Assembly (NCBI GenBank): GCA_026003615.1
Contig: BPHQ01000001.1
Location: 124,001-188,000 of the forward strand
DNA: 64,000 bases
Reading direction: 5' to 3'
Source of the DNA: Bellilinea sp.
GTDB taxonomy: Bacteria; Chloroflexota; Anaerolineae; Anaerolineales; Anaerolineaceae
A program made the translations under genes and the position numbers. Below, piece by piece: positions 1 through 7,712 of the stretch (the first letter of the stretch is position 1; each line of letters begins with the position of its first letter). The notes beneath the pieces were generated by a model. That model worked only from the letters and a program-made list of their open reading frames with translations. It was not told the DNA's origin and did not search any database.

Positions 1-25
1 CGGTCAATCAATTTAACGCATCACT

Positions 26-469
26 TTAACCGCCTGACTGACGGCGTTTTTGATCTACGATCCCACCGCTTGCCCCGCGAGCGGTGGTGGTTTGATTGAA
101 TTCCTCCGGGCTGATTTCCTCGACGTGGGGCGTAAAAATGGGGAGGATCAATAATTGCCCGACCGCATCACCGGCTTCAAAAATCAATGGCTGATCGGTG
201 GGATTAGCCACCTTAATTAGAATTTCACCCTGATAGCCAGCATCCACTACCCCCGCTCCCAGCAAGTGATTGCTGCGGCCTTTTGGTTTCAGCAAGCCCA
301 CATATCCAGCAGGGATTTGCACCCCAATGCCGGTTGGGACGATGCCAAACTCATGCGGGGGAATTTCAACCCTCTCAACAGCGTAGAAGTCCAGTCCGGC
401 ATCTTCGGGATGCTTTCGGGTGGGCAGATAGGCGTTTTCCCGCAAGCGGGCGATCCGGATTCGTTCCAT
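26..469 (-). CDS. dut: dUTP diphosphatase
   Basis: Hydrolyses dUTP to dUMP and pyrophosphate, which keeps uracil out of DNA and supplies dUMP for thymidylate synthesis. The 147-residue protein shows the trimeric dUTPase motifs in order: AGLDFYA near residue 24, PKGRSN near 62, GVVDAGYQGEI near 73 (the catalytic Asp region), AGDAVGQLLI near 98, and the C-terminal RGASGG lid near 131. Length matches the family. It is the last gene of a minus-strand run after the 88-residue membrane protein and GerW, 21 bases behind GerW, so co-transcription is likely. Identification is secure. Confidence 0.95.
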   Translation of the reverse strand: MERIRIARLRENAYLPTRKHPEDAGLDFYAVERVEIPPHEFGIVPTGIGVQIPAGYVGLLKPKGRSNHLLGAGVVDAGYQGEILIKVANPTDQPLIFEAGDAVGQLLILPIFTPHVEEISPEEFNQTTTARGASGGIVDQKRRQSGG

Positions 470-490
470 GTCCTTGAATCAGGAATGAGA

Positions 491-919
491 TTATCGGCCG
501 CGCCGCATTCTCAGCCAGGCACTGGTGATGAATGCCAGTGTGGTAAAGGCGGTCAGATAAATCTTGGTAAAATCCACAATGGGTTTGACCTGCACACCCC
601 CTTCGTTGGCGATGATCACGGCTACTGGCCGGGCAAAAGTTTTGCCGCCTCCGCCGCCGCCTGAACCACTGCCCCGGTTATCGTCCGAACCGCCAGAGCC
701 GCTGCCAATTCCAAATCCCATGATGCTGATCACTTCGGCAGCCGGCAGGATGAGATTCCCCTGATGTTTGATGGTTTCACCAAATACAGCATTGACATCT
801 GCCGTTGCCAGGAATTGATCCAGGGTGTCCTGAATCGTCTCCAATGCCGCCGAGGCTAACGCTTCTTCATTGGCGGGGAGTCTGTTTTCACCTTGATTTT
901 CATTTTCCAAATTACTCAT
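491..919 (-). CDS. GerW/YtfJ family protein
   Basis: Resembles the GerW (YtfJ) family, named for a Bacillus spore germination protein but widespread in non-sporulating bacteria, where its role is unknown. The 142-residue protein has an N-terminal acidic segment, the family core with LILPAAEVISIMGFGIGSG at about residues 56-74, a glycine/serine-rich stretch (residues 70-92), the conserved VAVIIANEGGVQVKPI segment, and a C-terminal hydrophobic helix ending in basic residues. Its start overlaps the stop of the upstream 88-residue gene by four bases, suggesting translational coupling. Nothing nearby points to sporulation, so the spore name should not be taken as function. Confidence 0.85.
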   Translation of the reverse strand: MSNLENENQGENRLPANEEALASAALETIQDTLDQFLATADVNAVFGETIKHQGNLILPAAEVISIMGFGIGSGSGGSDDNRGSGSGGGGGGKTFARPVAVIIANEGGVQVKPIVDFTKIYLTAFTTLAFITSAWLRMRRGR

Positions 920-1182
920 TTTGATCTCCTCCGGCTGATCATTTTTAGAAACAAGAACAACACCATTCCGCCCAACACAATCAAAATCTGAACGAGTCGG
1001 GTCACATCAAACACGGGCAGGTAGTGCTGTTCGCCCTGGGGTGTTTGAACCCAAACGCCAATTGGCCTATTCCAGATCATCCCAAACTGGGGGGATGGCT
1101 CAATGCGGAATGCCTGTGAAACCGGGCTGATTTCGTAACCCTGCCACCTGAGTGGCGGACGACTTTCATTTTGGAGAGACAT
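916..1182 (-). CDS. Small single-pass membrane protein
   Basis: Not recognised. The 88-residue protein has a soluble N-terminal part (about 60 residues, with WQGYEISPVSQAFRIEPSPQ) and one strong C-terminal membrane helix (VTRLVQILIVLGGMVLFLFL) followed by KMISRRRSK, so the N-terminus probably faces outside. The ATG at 1182 has a good ribosome binding site (AAAGGAGAAG). A TATAAT-like hexamer lies on the minus strand at 1212-1217, giving a leader of about 20 bases. It overlaps the GerW gene by four bases, so the two products may act together; gerW is also paired with small membrane proteins elsewhere. Confidence 0.7.
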   Translation of the reverse strand: MSLQNESRPPLRWQGYEISPVSQAFRIEPSPQFGMIWNRPIGVWVQTPQGEQHYLPVFDVTRLVQILIVLGGMVLFLFLKMISRRRSK

Positions 1183-1245
1183 TTTCTTCTCCTTTGGATT
1201 AGGTCAATTTTATTATACTGGCAGAGGGGGAATTTGAGCGAATTT

Positions 1246-1791
1246 CTAACCCTTCGGTTGAATGGATTGCAGCAATGAAAGTGGCTGTGGGCGATCGGTG
1301 GGGTCATGGCTGAAATAAGCCAGCAACACCACACCATGCCGGTCGAGGATAAAATCACCCCCTAATTGATGCAAATCACCACCGGTTGCGATCAGCTTTT
1401 CACCCCGTAATAATCTTCGGGCATAAAACCACAGGGTTGGCAAATTCCAGGTGCGAAGGATGGAGCGCTGCAAACCAAAAGCTCGATACAGTTTTTTCTC
1501 CGGATCGAGCAAGATTGGAAATCGAATTTGGGTGATTTCTCTCCAGCGATCCAGCCAGTAACCCTGTTCGAAAGTGACAAGGGCAATGGAAATGCCGGCT
1601 TTGAGGAATTCGTCCTGAAGGCTTTGCAACTGCAAAGCATGTTCCCGGCAGGGAATTCAACCCAGATGGCGCAGAAAAACCAGCAGCAAGTAGGGGTTTC
1701 CTTTCAATAAGTCGTGAAAGGAGTAGGTATTACCATCCGCTGCTGGCAAAGAAAAAGGCGCGATCCGATCGCCGGGGCGCAGGTTGTTCAT
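1246..1791 (-). CDS. SelU-like AhpC/TSA redoxin, candidate selenoprotein with in-frame TGA
   Basis: A thioredoxin-fold protein of the AhpC/TSA_2 (SelU/PRXL2) type, probably a thiol oxidoreductase or peroxiredoxin-like enzyme. Reading from ATG 1791 gives 44 residues ending LLLVFLRHLG, then a TGA (1657-1659), then in the same frame IPCREHALQLQ and 126 more residues to a TAA-type stop at 1246. The family motif here is RxxGCxxCRE; TGA sits exactly at the first Cys, giving U45-I-P-C48. The two parts together make one 181-residue protein of normal family length. A SECIS-type hairpin follows the TGA and selC lies about 5.3 kb away. The start is four bases from the DUF427 stop. The alternative is a Cys-to-stop nonsense mutation; the hairpin and selC make that less likely. 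Confidence 0.85.
1621..1638 (-). promoter_or_regulatory. Bacterial SECIS-type hairpin
   Basis: On the minus strand the mRNA reads GCUUUGC AGUU GCAAAGC, a perfect 7-bp stem with an AGUU loop. The loop begins 25 nucleotides after the UGA at 1657-1659. A G is the second loop base. These properties match the general bacterial SECIS pattern (short stem, G in the first two loop bases, loop about 16-37 nucleotides from UGA). A second small stem (UUCCC/GGGAA) fills the space between UGA and this hairpin. Confidence 0.75.
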
Positions 1792-1795
1792 TGCT

Positions 1796-2080
1796 TCAAA
1801 TTTCAACGCGAACGCCGCGCCAGAATGCCACGTAATCTTTGATTTGTCGGGCTGCTTCTTTGGGGTTGGGGTAGTACCAGGCCGCGTCTGGATTGCTTTG
1901 GCCGTTGACCACAATTGTGTAATAACTGGCTTCCCCTTTCCATGGGCAGATGGTGTGAGTCTCGCTTTTCACAAAATAATCCCAGTTGACGGCAGATGGG
2001 GGGAAATAGTGATTTCCCTCGATAACAATGGTTTGATCACTTTCTGCCAAAACAGCATTGTTCCAGATTGCCTTTGCCAT
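1796..2080 (-). CDS. DUF427 domain protein
   Basis: A 94-residue member of the DUF427 family, a small beta-rich domain of unknown biochemical role. Visible family features are the start MAKAIWNNAVLAESD, IEGNHYFPP, CPWKGEASYYTI near residue 45 (the conserved CPWKG motif) and AAWYYPNP. Length is normal for a single-domain member. It lies between DUF1684 (20 bases upstream) and the SelU-like redoxin (4 bases downstream) on the same strand, so the three probably form an operon. Confidence 0.85.
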   Translation of the reverse strand: MAKAIWNNAVLAESDQTIVIEGNHYFPPSAVNWDYFVKSETHTICPWKGEASYYTIVVNGQSNPDAAWYYPNPKEAARQIKDYVAFWRGVRVEI

Positions 2081-2100
2081 AGTTGCCTAACCTCCTGATA

Positions 2101-2622
2101 TTAATCAGATGATGAATGAAATAATTTTTCCCCGGCGCGAATGGGGACATTCAAGCGGTTTTCCGGCGGTGTAAGGGGGCATGACCAGTCGTCGTTATAG
2201 GCGCAGTACGGGTTGTATGCCAGGTTGAAATCCACAATGAAATGGTTGTTGCCAATCGCTTCCGGTTCAAGGTAGCGGCCAGCGGGGTAGGTTTCTACAC
2301 CTGCCAGACTATCCACAAACGGCAGAAAATAGCCGTATTGATTGCCGTAGAGAGTCAGTTCTACTTTTTGTCCTTCCACGACAAAAGAAAAACGTCCTAA
2401 ACGGCTATAAATCTGAATATCGCCGGTGTTGGTTTGTATTTCGATTTTGGTTTGTTCGGGGAACGGCTGTAATGCCAGTTCCAGCCGTAAATTGGGGTCA
2501 GGTGGAAAGTAATTCAACCCCTCAAAGACCGCCTTTTGCTCTTCGCGCAATGGGCTTTGTGGGTGAGTTGCGAAAAATTCATCTTTTTCTTGTCGAATAC
2601 TCTGGTAGTTCATCATAACCAT
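2101..2622 (-). CDS. DUF1684 domain protein
   Basis: A 173-residue DUF1684 protein; the family is of unknown function and common in Bacteroidota and Chloroflexota. Supporting features are the N-terminal RQEKDEFFATHPQSPL, the FEGLNYFPPDPN segment, and the conserved C-terminal FNLAYNPYCAYNDDWSCPL with PPENRLNVPIRAGEK. No signal peptide is visible, so it is probably cytosolic. Starts at 2622, 2616 or 2613 are all possible (MVMM); the weak AGAGAG sequence before them fits 2616 slightly better. First gene of a likely operon with DUF427 and the selenoprotein candidate. Confidence 0.85.
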   Translation of the reverse strand: MVMMNYQSIRQEKDEFFATHPQSPLREEQKAVFEGLNYFPPDPNLRLELALQPFPEQTKIEIQTNTGDIQIYSRLGRFSFVVEGQKVELTLYGNQYGYFLPFVDSLAGVETYPAGRYLEPEAIGNNHFIVDFNLAYNPYCAYNDDWSCPLTPPENRLNVPIRAGEKLFHSSSD

Positions 2623-2869
2623 CTCTCTGGATTATTTTTAACCTAAAAAAGTCTTGTGTGCAGTTTTTGACCATTAAAACCTTGTACACCGGATTTTTCC
2701 TGAAAGAGACAGGGCTGTTCGTCAAACAAAAAAGGTTATGGTCAAGGTCAATCTGTATAAGCAGATACGACAGGCAGTAAAAATCTTACCCTGTTTGCTA
2801 ACAACAGGATTAAATTCGTGAGAAAGGGACAGTCATTGGGAGTGACGGTTGGGGTGCTGGGGTCAATTT

Positions 2870-4603
2870 CTAGCCGGATTTTTGGCGGTGTCCGGTCAAC
2901 CAACGGCGGATTTCGGTGGGAGAGCGGGTGTTCAATACTTGAGCGGCGCTTACCCAGGCTCGCCTTGCGACCGAAACCCCGTATTCCGCCAATTCCAGAT
3001 CGGCCGGGCTGTGAGCGTCCGTGTTAATGCTCAAGAGAATTCCCAGTTCCACAGCCCGCCGCGCGTGAACCTCATCCAGGTCCAATCGAGAGGGATTGGC
3101 GTTGATTTCGAGGGCAACGTTTTCTTCGCACGCAGCGGTTAGGATTAACTCCCAATCCAGATCAGCTCCTTCTCGGTTAGGAAGTAAGCGTCCGCTGGGG
3201 TGGCCGATGATGTCCACATGCGGGTTACGAATGGCGCGTAGCAGGCGGGTGGTGATTTCCTCACGCGGTTGGCGCAGGCTGACATGCAGCGACGCAATGA
3301 CAATATCCAGTTCTGCCAGAACTTCATCCGGTAGATCCAGGCTGCCATCGGCTTTGATTTCCACTTCGGCGCCTTGCAAGAGGATGAAGTCATTGCCCAA
3401 TTCAGCCTGAGCGGCATCAATTTCCTTGCGCTGCTCACGCAGTCGCTCGGCATCCAGACCGTTGGCAATACCCAGCGAGTGGGTATGGTCGGTGATGGCC
3501 AGCATTTTCAAACCGCGTGCTTTGGCGGCCCGGGCCATATCGAGGATGCTTAATGCGCCATCGCTCCATGTGGAATGACTGTGTAATTCGGCTTGTAAGT
3601 CTGAAAGCGTGATCAAATCGGGAAGGCGGCCTTCCAGGGCAGCCTGAATCTCGCCGCGGTCTTCGCGCAGTTCCGGCGGTATCCACTCCAACCCTAAAGC
3701 CTGATAGAGTGCCTTCTCGTTTGAAAAATAATGCTCCTGGCCATCTTGGGTGGTCAGTCCATGCTCGGAAAGAGAAAATCCTTTGCGCTGAGCCAGTTCA
3801 CGCAGGCGCACATTGTGATCTTTGGAGCCGGTCACAAATTGCAGCAGCGACCCAAATTTTTCTTGGGGTTGCAGCCAGAGTTGGACGTTCAAACCGTTGC
3901 TCAATTCAATGCTGGATTTGTTTTCTCCATGTGCCAGTATTCGTACAACGTCTGGGTGATGGACAAAAGCGTCCATCACGGCTGATGGGTCATCAGCAGC
4001 CGCCACCAGATCCAAATCTCCAATGGTGGATTTCCAGCGGCGCAGGCTGCCAGCGAGTTCGGCTTCCCCCACTCCGGCAAGCCCTCTCAGCCAGTTCAGC
4101 CAGCGCAGGCCAATAGGACGAACGGTGCCGAGCAACATGCGTTTACTGCGCCTTCGCAGGGCTTCAATACCGGCCAAAATGCGCTTTTCGGACTTTTCGC
4201 CAATCCCCGGTAAATGGCGGAGATGTCCATCCCGGGCGGCTGATTCCAGATCCATCAGGGATGTGATCCCGGCTTGTTTCCAGAACAAGGCTACTTTTTT
4301 GGGTCCAACATCGGGAATTTCCAATAATTCCAGCAAGGTGGGCGGAACTTCCTGTTCCAGTCTTTCCAGAAAGCCCAGTTTTCCGGTGGTGAGCAATTCT
4401 TCAATTTTTTCAGCTATGGCTTTTCCCACACCGGGAATTTCCGTCAATTTGCCCTCGCGGTACAATTCTTCCGCTTCGCGCGGGTAAGACCGCAGGCTTT
4501 CGGCTGCCCGCCGATAGGCAAGGGTTTTATAAACTACTTCGCCGTTGATTTCCAATAGGTTGGCAATGCGCTCAAAAATCCCGGCCAATTGCTGATTATT
4601 CAT
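2870..4603 (-). CDS. polX: DNA polymerase/3'-5' exonuclease PolX
   Basis: Bacterial family X polymerase with a PHP domain, involved in gap-filling repair. The 577-residue protein has N-terminal helix-hairpin-helix segments (LTEIPGVGKAIAEKIEEL near residue 52, LEIPDVGPKKVALFWKQAG near 93, and HLPGIGEKSEKRIL near 130), the polymerase palm with GSLRRWKSTIGDLDLV near 185-200 (metal-binding DLD), and from about residue 340 the PHP exonuclease with HSHSTWSDG, TDHTHSLG and a late HPSGR and DAH. Length is normal. It is divergent from the neighbouring plus-strand gene with only 23 bases between start codons. Confidence 0.95.
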   Translation of the reverse strand: MNNQQLAGIFERIANLLEINGEVVYKTLAYRRAAESLRSYPREAEELYREGKLTEIPGVGKAIAEKIEELLTTGKLGFLERLEQEVPPTLLELLEIPDVGPKKVALFWKQAGITSLMDLESAARDGHLRHLPGIGEKSEKRILAGIEALRRRSKRMLLGTVRPIGLRWLNWLRGLAGVGEAELAGSLRRWKSTIGDLDLVAAADDPSAVMDAFVHHPDVVRILAHGENKSSIELSNGLNVQLWLQPQEKFGSLLQFVTGSKDHNVRLRELAQRKGFSLSEHGLTTQDGQEHYFSNEKALYQALGLEWIPPELREDRGEIQAALEGRLPDLITLSDLQAELHSHSTWSDGALSILDMARAAKARGLKMLAITDHTHSLGIANGLDAERLREQRKEIDAAQAELGNDFILLQGAEVEIKADGSLDLPDEVLAELDIVIASLHVSLRQPREEITTRLLRAIRNPHVDIIGHPSGRLLPNREGADLDWELILTAACEENVALEINANPSRLDLDEVHARRAVELGILLSINTDAHSPADLELAEYGVSVARRAWVSAAQVLNTRSPTEIRRWLTGHRQKSG

Positions 4604-4614
4604 GTCAGTTATTA

Positions 4615-4620
4615 TACAAT
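4615..4620 (+). promoter_or_regulatory. -10 hexamer of a probable leaderless transcript
   Basis: TACAAT ends six bases before the ATG at 4627. No ribosome binding site lies between (AGAGCC). The -35 region is weak (CTGATT at 4592-4597, 17-base spacer). This spacing would start transcription at or within a base of the ATG. Confidence 0.45.
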
Positions 4621-4626
4621 AGAGCC

Positions 4627-5763
4627 ATGAACCCTAACTTATTTTCCGATATATCTCGTCCAACCTTGTTGATTGACCAACAGCGTGTCCAGAGGAACAT
4701 TCAACGTATGGCAGAAAAAGCGCTTCGAGCGGGGGTACGCTTGCGTCCTCATTTCAAAACCCATCAATCTGCCCGGGTGGGAGAGTGGTTTCGTCCGTTT
4801 GGGATTGAGGCGATTACCGTATCCTCGCTGGATATGGCCGTGTATTTTGCTCGTCACGGCTGGAAAGATATTCTGGTAGCGTTTCCTCTCAATTTGCGCC
4901 AGATGACTCTGGTGCGCCATTTGAGCAAATTGATCCGGCTGGGTGTGCTGGTGGAAAGTTCAGCGCATGTGGAGGCACTGGCTGGTTCGGTGGAGGGAGC
5001 GGTGGATGTGTGGATCAAGGTGGACAGTGGCAGTCGGCGCACGGGTCTGGCATGGGATAATCCTTCCTCTATTCTGGAATTGGCCCGTCAAGTGCGGGAG
5101 CAGCCTCTCTTGAATCTGCGTGGGTTGTTGACCCATGCCGGTGAAACCTACAAAAGCCAGAGTGTCACCGAAGTGGTACAACGTTTTCAGCGCAGCAATC
5201 AGCGCATGAATCAGGTACGTCAGTTTTTGGAGCAGAACGGTATAGATGATCTGGAAGTATCGGTGGGAGATACCCCCGGTTGCAGCCTGAGTGATGATTT
5301 TGAGGGTGTGGATGAAATCCGCCCGGGCAATTTTGTCTTTTACGATGCCCAAATGGCACAACTGGGAGCCTGCCGGGAAGCCGAGATCGCCGCGGTGGTT
5401 GCCTGCCCGCTTGTAGCACTTCATCCCAACCGGGGAGAGGCCGTGATATACGGCGGTGCCGTCCACTTTTCTAAAGATGCTGTTTTGGAAAACGGAGCGG
5501 CAGTTTATGGTTGGGTAGTGCAGCTGAATGAACAAGGGTGGTCAGCACGCACCCCGGGTGGTGCGCTGGTGCGGCTCTCCCAGGAGCATGGTATTCTCCG
5601 TTTACCAGCGGAGGTGTTTTCTTCTTTGGCTGTGGGCGATTTGATCGGTGTGATTCCTGCGCATGTCTGTCTGACGGTGTCGGCGCTGGGCGTTTACCGC
5701 ACCTTGCAAGGCGAGTGGATCGAGACTCTGGTCAGGGCATCAGCACCAGCGGAACCGGCGTGA
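4627..5763 (+). CDS. PLP-dependent D-threonine aldolase/alanine racemase-fold enzyme
   Basis: A 378-residue member of the alanine racemase N-terminal/D-threonine aldolase (DSD1-like) family; members act on D-amino acids such as D-threonine or D-serine. The PLP lysine lies in RPHFKTHQS (residue about 46). IDQQRVQRNIQRM near the N-terminus, KVDSGSRRTG near 131, LLTHAGETYK near 163, and VSVGDTPGCS near 210 follow the family order. The C-terminal domain has IPAHVCLTVS, equivalent to the metal-binding His/Cys site of D-threonine aldolases. Its 3' end overlaps the convergent site-2 protease gene by 32 bases. The exact substrate cannot be read from the sequence. Confidence 0.85.
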   Translation: MNPNLFSDISRPTLLIDQQRVQRNIQRMAEKALRAGVRLRPHFKTHQSARVGEWFRPFGIEAITVSSLDMAVYFARHGWKDILVAFPLNLRQMTLVRHLSKLIRLGVLVESSAHVEALAGSVEGAVDVWIKVDSGSRRTGLAWDNPSSILELARQVREQPLLNLRGLLTHAGETYKSQSVTEVVQRFQRSNQRMNQVRQFLEQNGIDDLEVSVGDTPGCSLSDDFEGVDEIRPGNFVFYDAQMAQLGACREAEIAAVVACPLVALHPNRGEAVIYGGAVHFSKDAVLENGAAVYGWVVQLNEQGWSARTPGGALVRLSQEHGILRLPAEVFSSLAVGDLIGVIPAHVCLTVSALGVYRTLQGEWIETLVRASAPAEPA

Positions 5764-6943
5764 ACACCAGCAGAAAAATGAACAGGGTTAGCCATCCCAA
5801 TCGTCTACGGTGCGGATCGAGTTCGGTGATTTGATCAAGCGGTTCAGCGTACACCCGGCCGAAGAGGAAGATCAACACAGCCCACAGCCACCAGCCTGAC
5901 CAGACGAATCCCAACAAGCCGAGTGCCAGCAATACCAGCGGGTAAATGCGGCGGGCGCGTTCCCTTCCAAACAGAACATAAAGCAGGTGTCCACCATCGA
6001 GTTGACCGGCAGGGATCAGATTCAGGGAAGTGATCAAGATGCCGCCCCATCCCGCCCATGCTACCGGATGGAGCAAAACATCCATGCCGCCGTAGGGAAG
6101 TGGCTGTCCGGTGAAGATGTAGCGCACCCAATAAAGCAATGGAGAAAGACCGCCGTAATCGGCCGGGGCAGGCAAAAACTGCCCGAAGACTAAAAATTTA
6201 AGCAATAGATAGAGGATGGAATTGCCTTCCAGTTGAGTTTGCCCCAAACCGTTGCCCAATGGTGCTGCAGGCAGTGGAGAAAGTTCAGAAAGTGACAGAC
6301 CGATCAACAAAACGGGTATCGCCACAACCAGCCCGGAGAGGGGACCGGCAATGCCAATGTCCATCAACACCCGCCGGTTTTTAGGGAGATTCTTCATGTT
6401 GATGAAAGCGCCGAGCGTTCCAAACGGACTGAGCGGGAATGGAAGCGGCAGAAAGTAGGGCAGGCTCACGGCTGCCCCATGCCGCCGGCCGACCAGATAA
6501 TGTCCAAACTCGTGGGCAGTGAGGATCGCCAGCATGCTGATGGCAAATGGCCAGCCGCCGCTGATGATTGCCCAGATGAACTCAGCCGCATTCCCCGGCA
6601 TTTCTTGCAAATTCAGCATTCCCCCGGTGAACCATACACTGATCAGCGTAAGAATGAAGAAGATCAGATTGGTGCGCGGATTGGAAGGACGCGGGGCTTG
6701 CCGACTGGTCACGAAAATTACCGTCTGGCGATTGTTTTCATAGCGAAACAGGGGGGTTAAACCCAATGGATTAACCGCTTCTGCCAGCCGGTCATAGGCT
6801 TCCGCTGTATCCGGTAGAAGGATGCGACCATGGTATTTGACTACAAACCCTTTGCGTTCGTCCCCATAAGTTGTGTCTTCAATGAAGAAGACACGGCGCA
6901 CGGCCAGTTCAATTCTTTCGTACAGTAATGGTTGATCTTCCAT
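5732..6943 (-). CDS. Site-2 protease family membrane metalloprotease
   Basis: An intramembrane zinc protease of the M50 family (403 residues). The zinc-binding HEFGH lies near residue 149 within a membrane helix, followed by FGTLGAFINMK; the third ligand is in NLIPAGQLDGGH near residue 315. At least six hydrophobic helices are seen. The N-terminal 80 residues form a cytosolic extension of the type found in the plant EGY1-like and Chloroflexota proteins. Substrates in such bacteria are usually anti-sigma factors or membrane proteins, but none is visible here. It lies 42 bases downstream of selC on the same strand. Confidence 0.9.
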   Translation of the reverse strand: MEDQPLLYERIELAVRRVFFIEDTTYGDERKGFVVKYHGRILLPDTAEAYDRLAEAVNPLGLTPLFRYENNRQTVIFVTSRQAPRPSNPRTNLIFFILTLISVWFTGGMLNLQEMPGNAAEFIWAIISGGWPFAISMLAILTAHEFGHYLVGRRHGAAVSLPYFLPLPFPLSPFGTLGAFINMKNLPKNRRVLMDIGIAGPLSGLVVAIPVLLIGLSLSELSPLPAAPLGNGLGQTQLEGNSILYLLLKFLVFGQFLPAPADYGGLSPLLYWVRYIFTGQPLPYGGMDVLLHPVAWAGWGGILITSLNLIPAGQLDGGHLLYVLFGRERARRIYPLVLLALGLLGFVWSGWWLWAVLIFLFGRVYAEPLDQITELDPHRRRLGWLTLFIFLLVFTPVPLVLMP

Positions 6944-6985
6944 GAGGCACTTTTTCTCTGTTTTTAGATACGATTAATATTCAGG

Positions 6986-7079
6986 CGGGAATGGATGGGA
7001 GTCGAACCCACCGCGGCCCGCAACGCGACCCGCCACCGGTTTTGAAGACCGGGGAGCCCACCGGGACCCTACCACTCCC
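6986..7079 (-). tRNA. selC: tRNA-Sec (anticodon UCA)
   Basis: The minus strand folds as bacterial selenocysteine tRNA. An 8-bp acceptor stem is formed by GGGAGUGG (7072-7079) and CCAUUCCC (6987-6994), with a G discriminator; CCA is not encoded. The 6-bp D stem GGGUCC/GGGCUC closes a CGGU loop. The anticodon arm is CCGGU-CUUCAAA-ACCGG, with UCA at 7043-7045 able to read UGA. A long GC-rich variable arm follows, then a 5-bp T stem GUGGG/CCCAU around UUCGACU. Acceptor plus T stem total 13 bp (8+5), the bacterial tRNA-Sec form. It lies between a lipoprotein gene and a site-2 protease gene; selA, selB and selD are not in the window. Confidence 0.96.
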
Positions 7080-7124
7080 ACCCTTAAGCATACTCCAGCC
7101 CGTTGTATTCGTCAAACCTTCTGT

Positions 7125-7703
7125 TCAAGGGGAGATCACCCAATCAAATGAATCCCGCAGGTTGATCTCTCGAATTTCTGCCAGCACATTCTCGCTGCAA
7201 TCCATTGCCCGGGCGTGATAGAGGGCTGGGGGTAAAAAGAAAATCCGCTTGCTGGCGGGTAGAATGCTTTCGACTTTACCAAGTCGGTCATCCCCCCATT
7301 CTTCGCCAGTGGTAATGTAAAGGTAGCAAATTTCCTGAGAGGTTTGGTTGGTTACCCGAAAAAGGGCATCACCCTCCTTGCCGATGATGATGCGTTTGCT
7401 TTGGGAAATCTGGGTTTCGGAATAAATGGTCTCTTCCATACAGGAACGCACCAGCAAGTCATATTCACCGGCTTCAAGAACGAAGGTGTGGCTGCTGCCG
7501 ATGGGAATTATTTCACCTTCGGATAATTGATTATCGCCAAAATCGGCTTGCTGGTGTGGAGAAAGATAAACTTCACAAACGGGCAGGCTACTCTCATTTT
7601 CCAGCTGAATTTCCAGCGGGGTGGTCTGACAGGCACAAAGCAGGAAGAATCCAAAACCGATGGTGATCCACCCTTGAAGGGAGAAAAATCCGCGCCTGAA
7701 CAT
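7125..7703 (-). CDS. Lipoprotein with two repeated domains
   Basis: Not assigned to a named family. The 192-residue protein starts with basic residues, a hydrophobic helix and FLLCAC, a likely lipobox with Cys24 or so as the lipidated residue, so it should be anchored outside the membrane. The mature part is an internal duplication: each copy has an N-E/Q-S/T-S motif, a C-x-(V/L)-Y segment, then G-(D/E)...L...G-x-(I/V)-(E)-x-I..., and an aromatic stretch (EAGEYDLLVRSCMEE versus PPALYHARAMDCSEN). The repeats are about 75 residues each. It follows the PAP2 gene by nine bases. Confidence 0.75.
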   Translation of the reverse strand: MFRRGFFSLQGWITIGFGFFLLCACQTTPLEIQLENESSLPVCEVYLSPHQQADFGDNQLSEGEIIPIGSSHTFVLEAGEYDLLVRSCMEETIYSETQISQSKRIIIGKEGDALFRVTNQTSQEICYLYITTGEEWGDDRLGKVESILPASKRIFFLPPALYHARAMDCSENVLAEIREINLRDSFDWVISP

Positions 7704-7712
7704 GGGTTGAAA

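Noticed and set aside
1657-1914. A separate 85-residue protein ending at the TGA and a second one from TTG 1635
   Set aside because: Both lie in one frame, join at a conserved active-site position and together give a full family-length redoxin; the first also extends backwards into DUF427.
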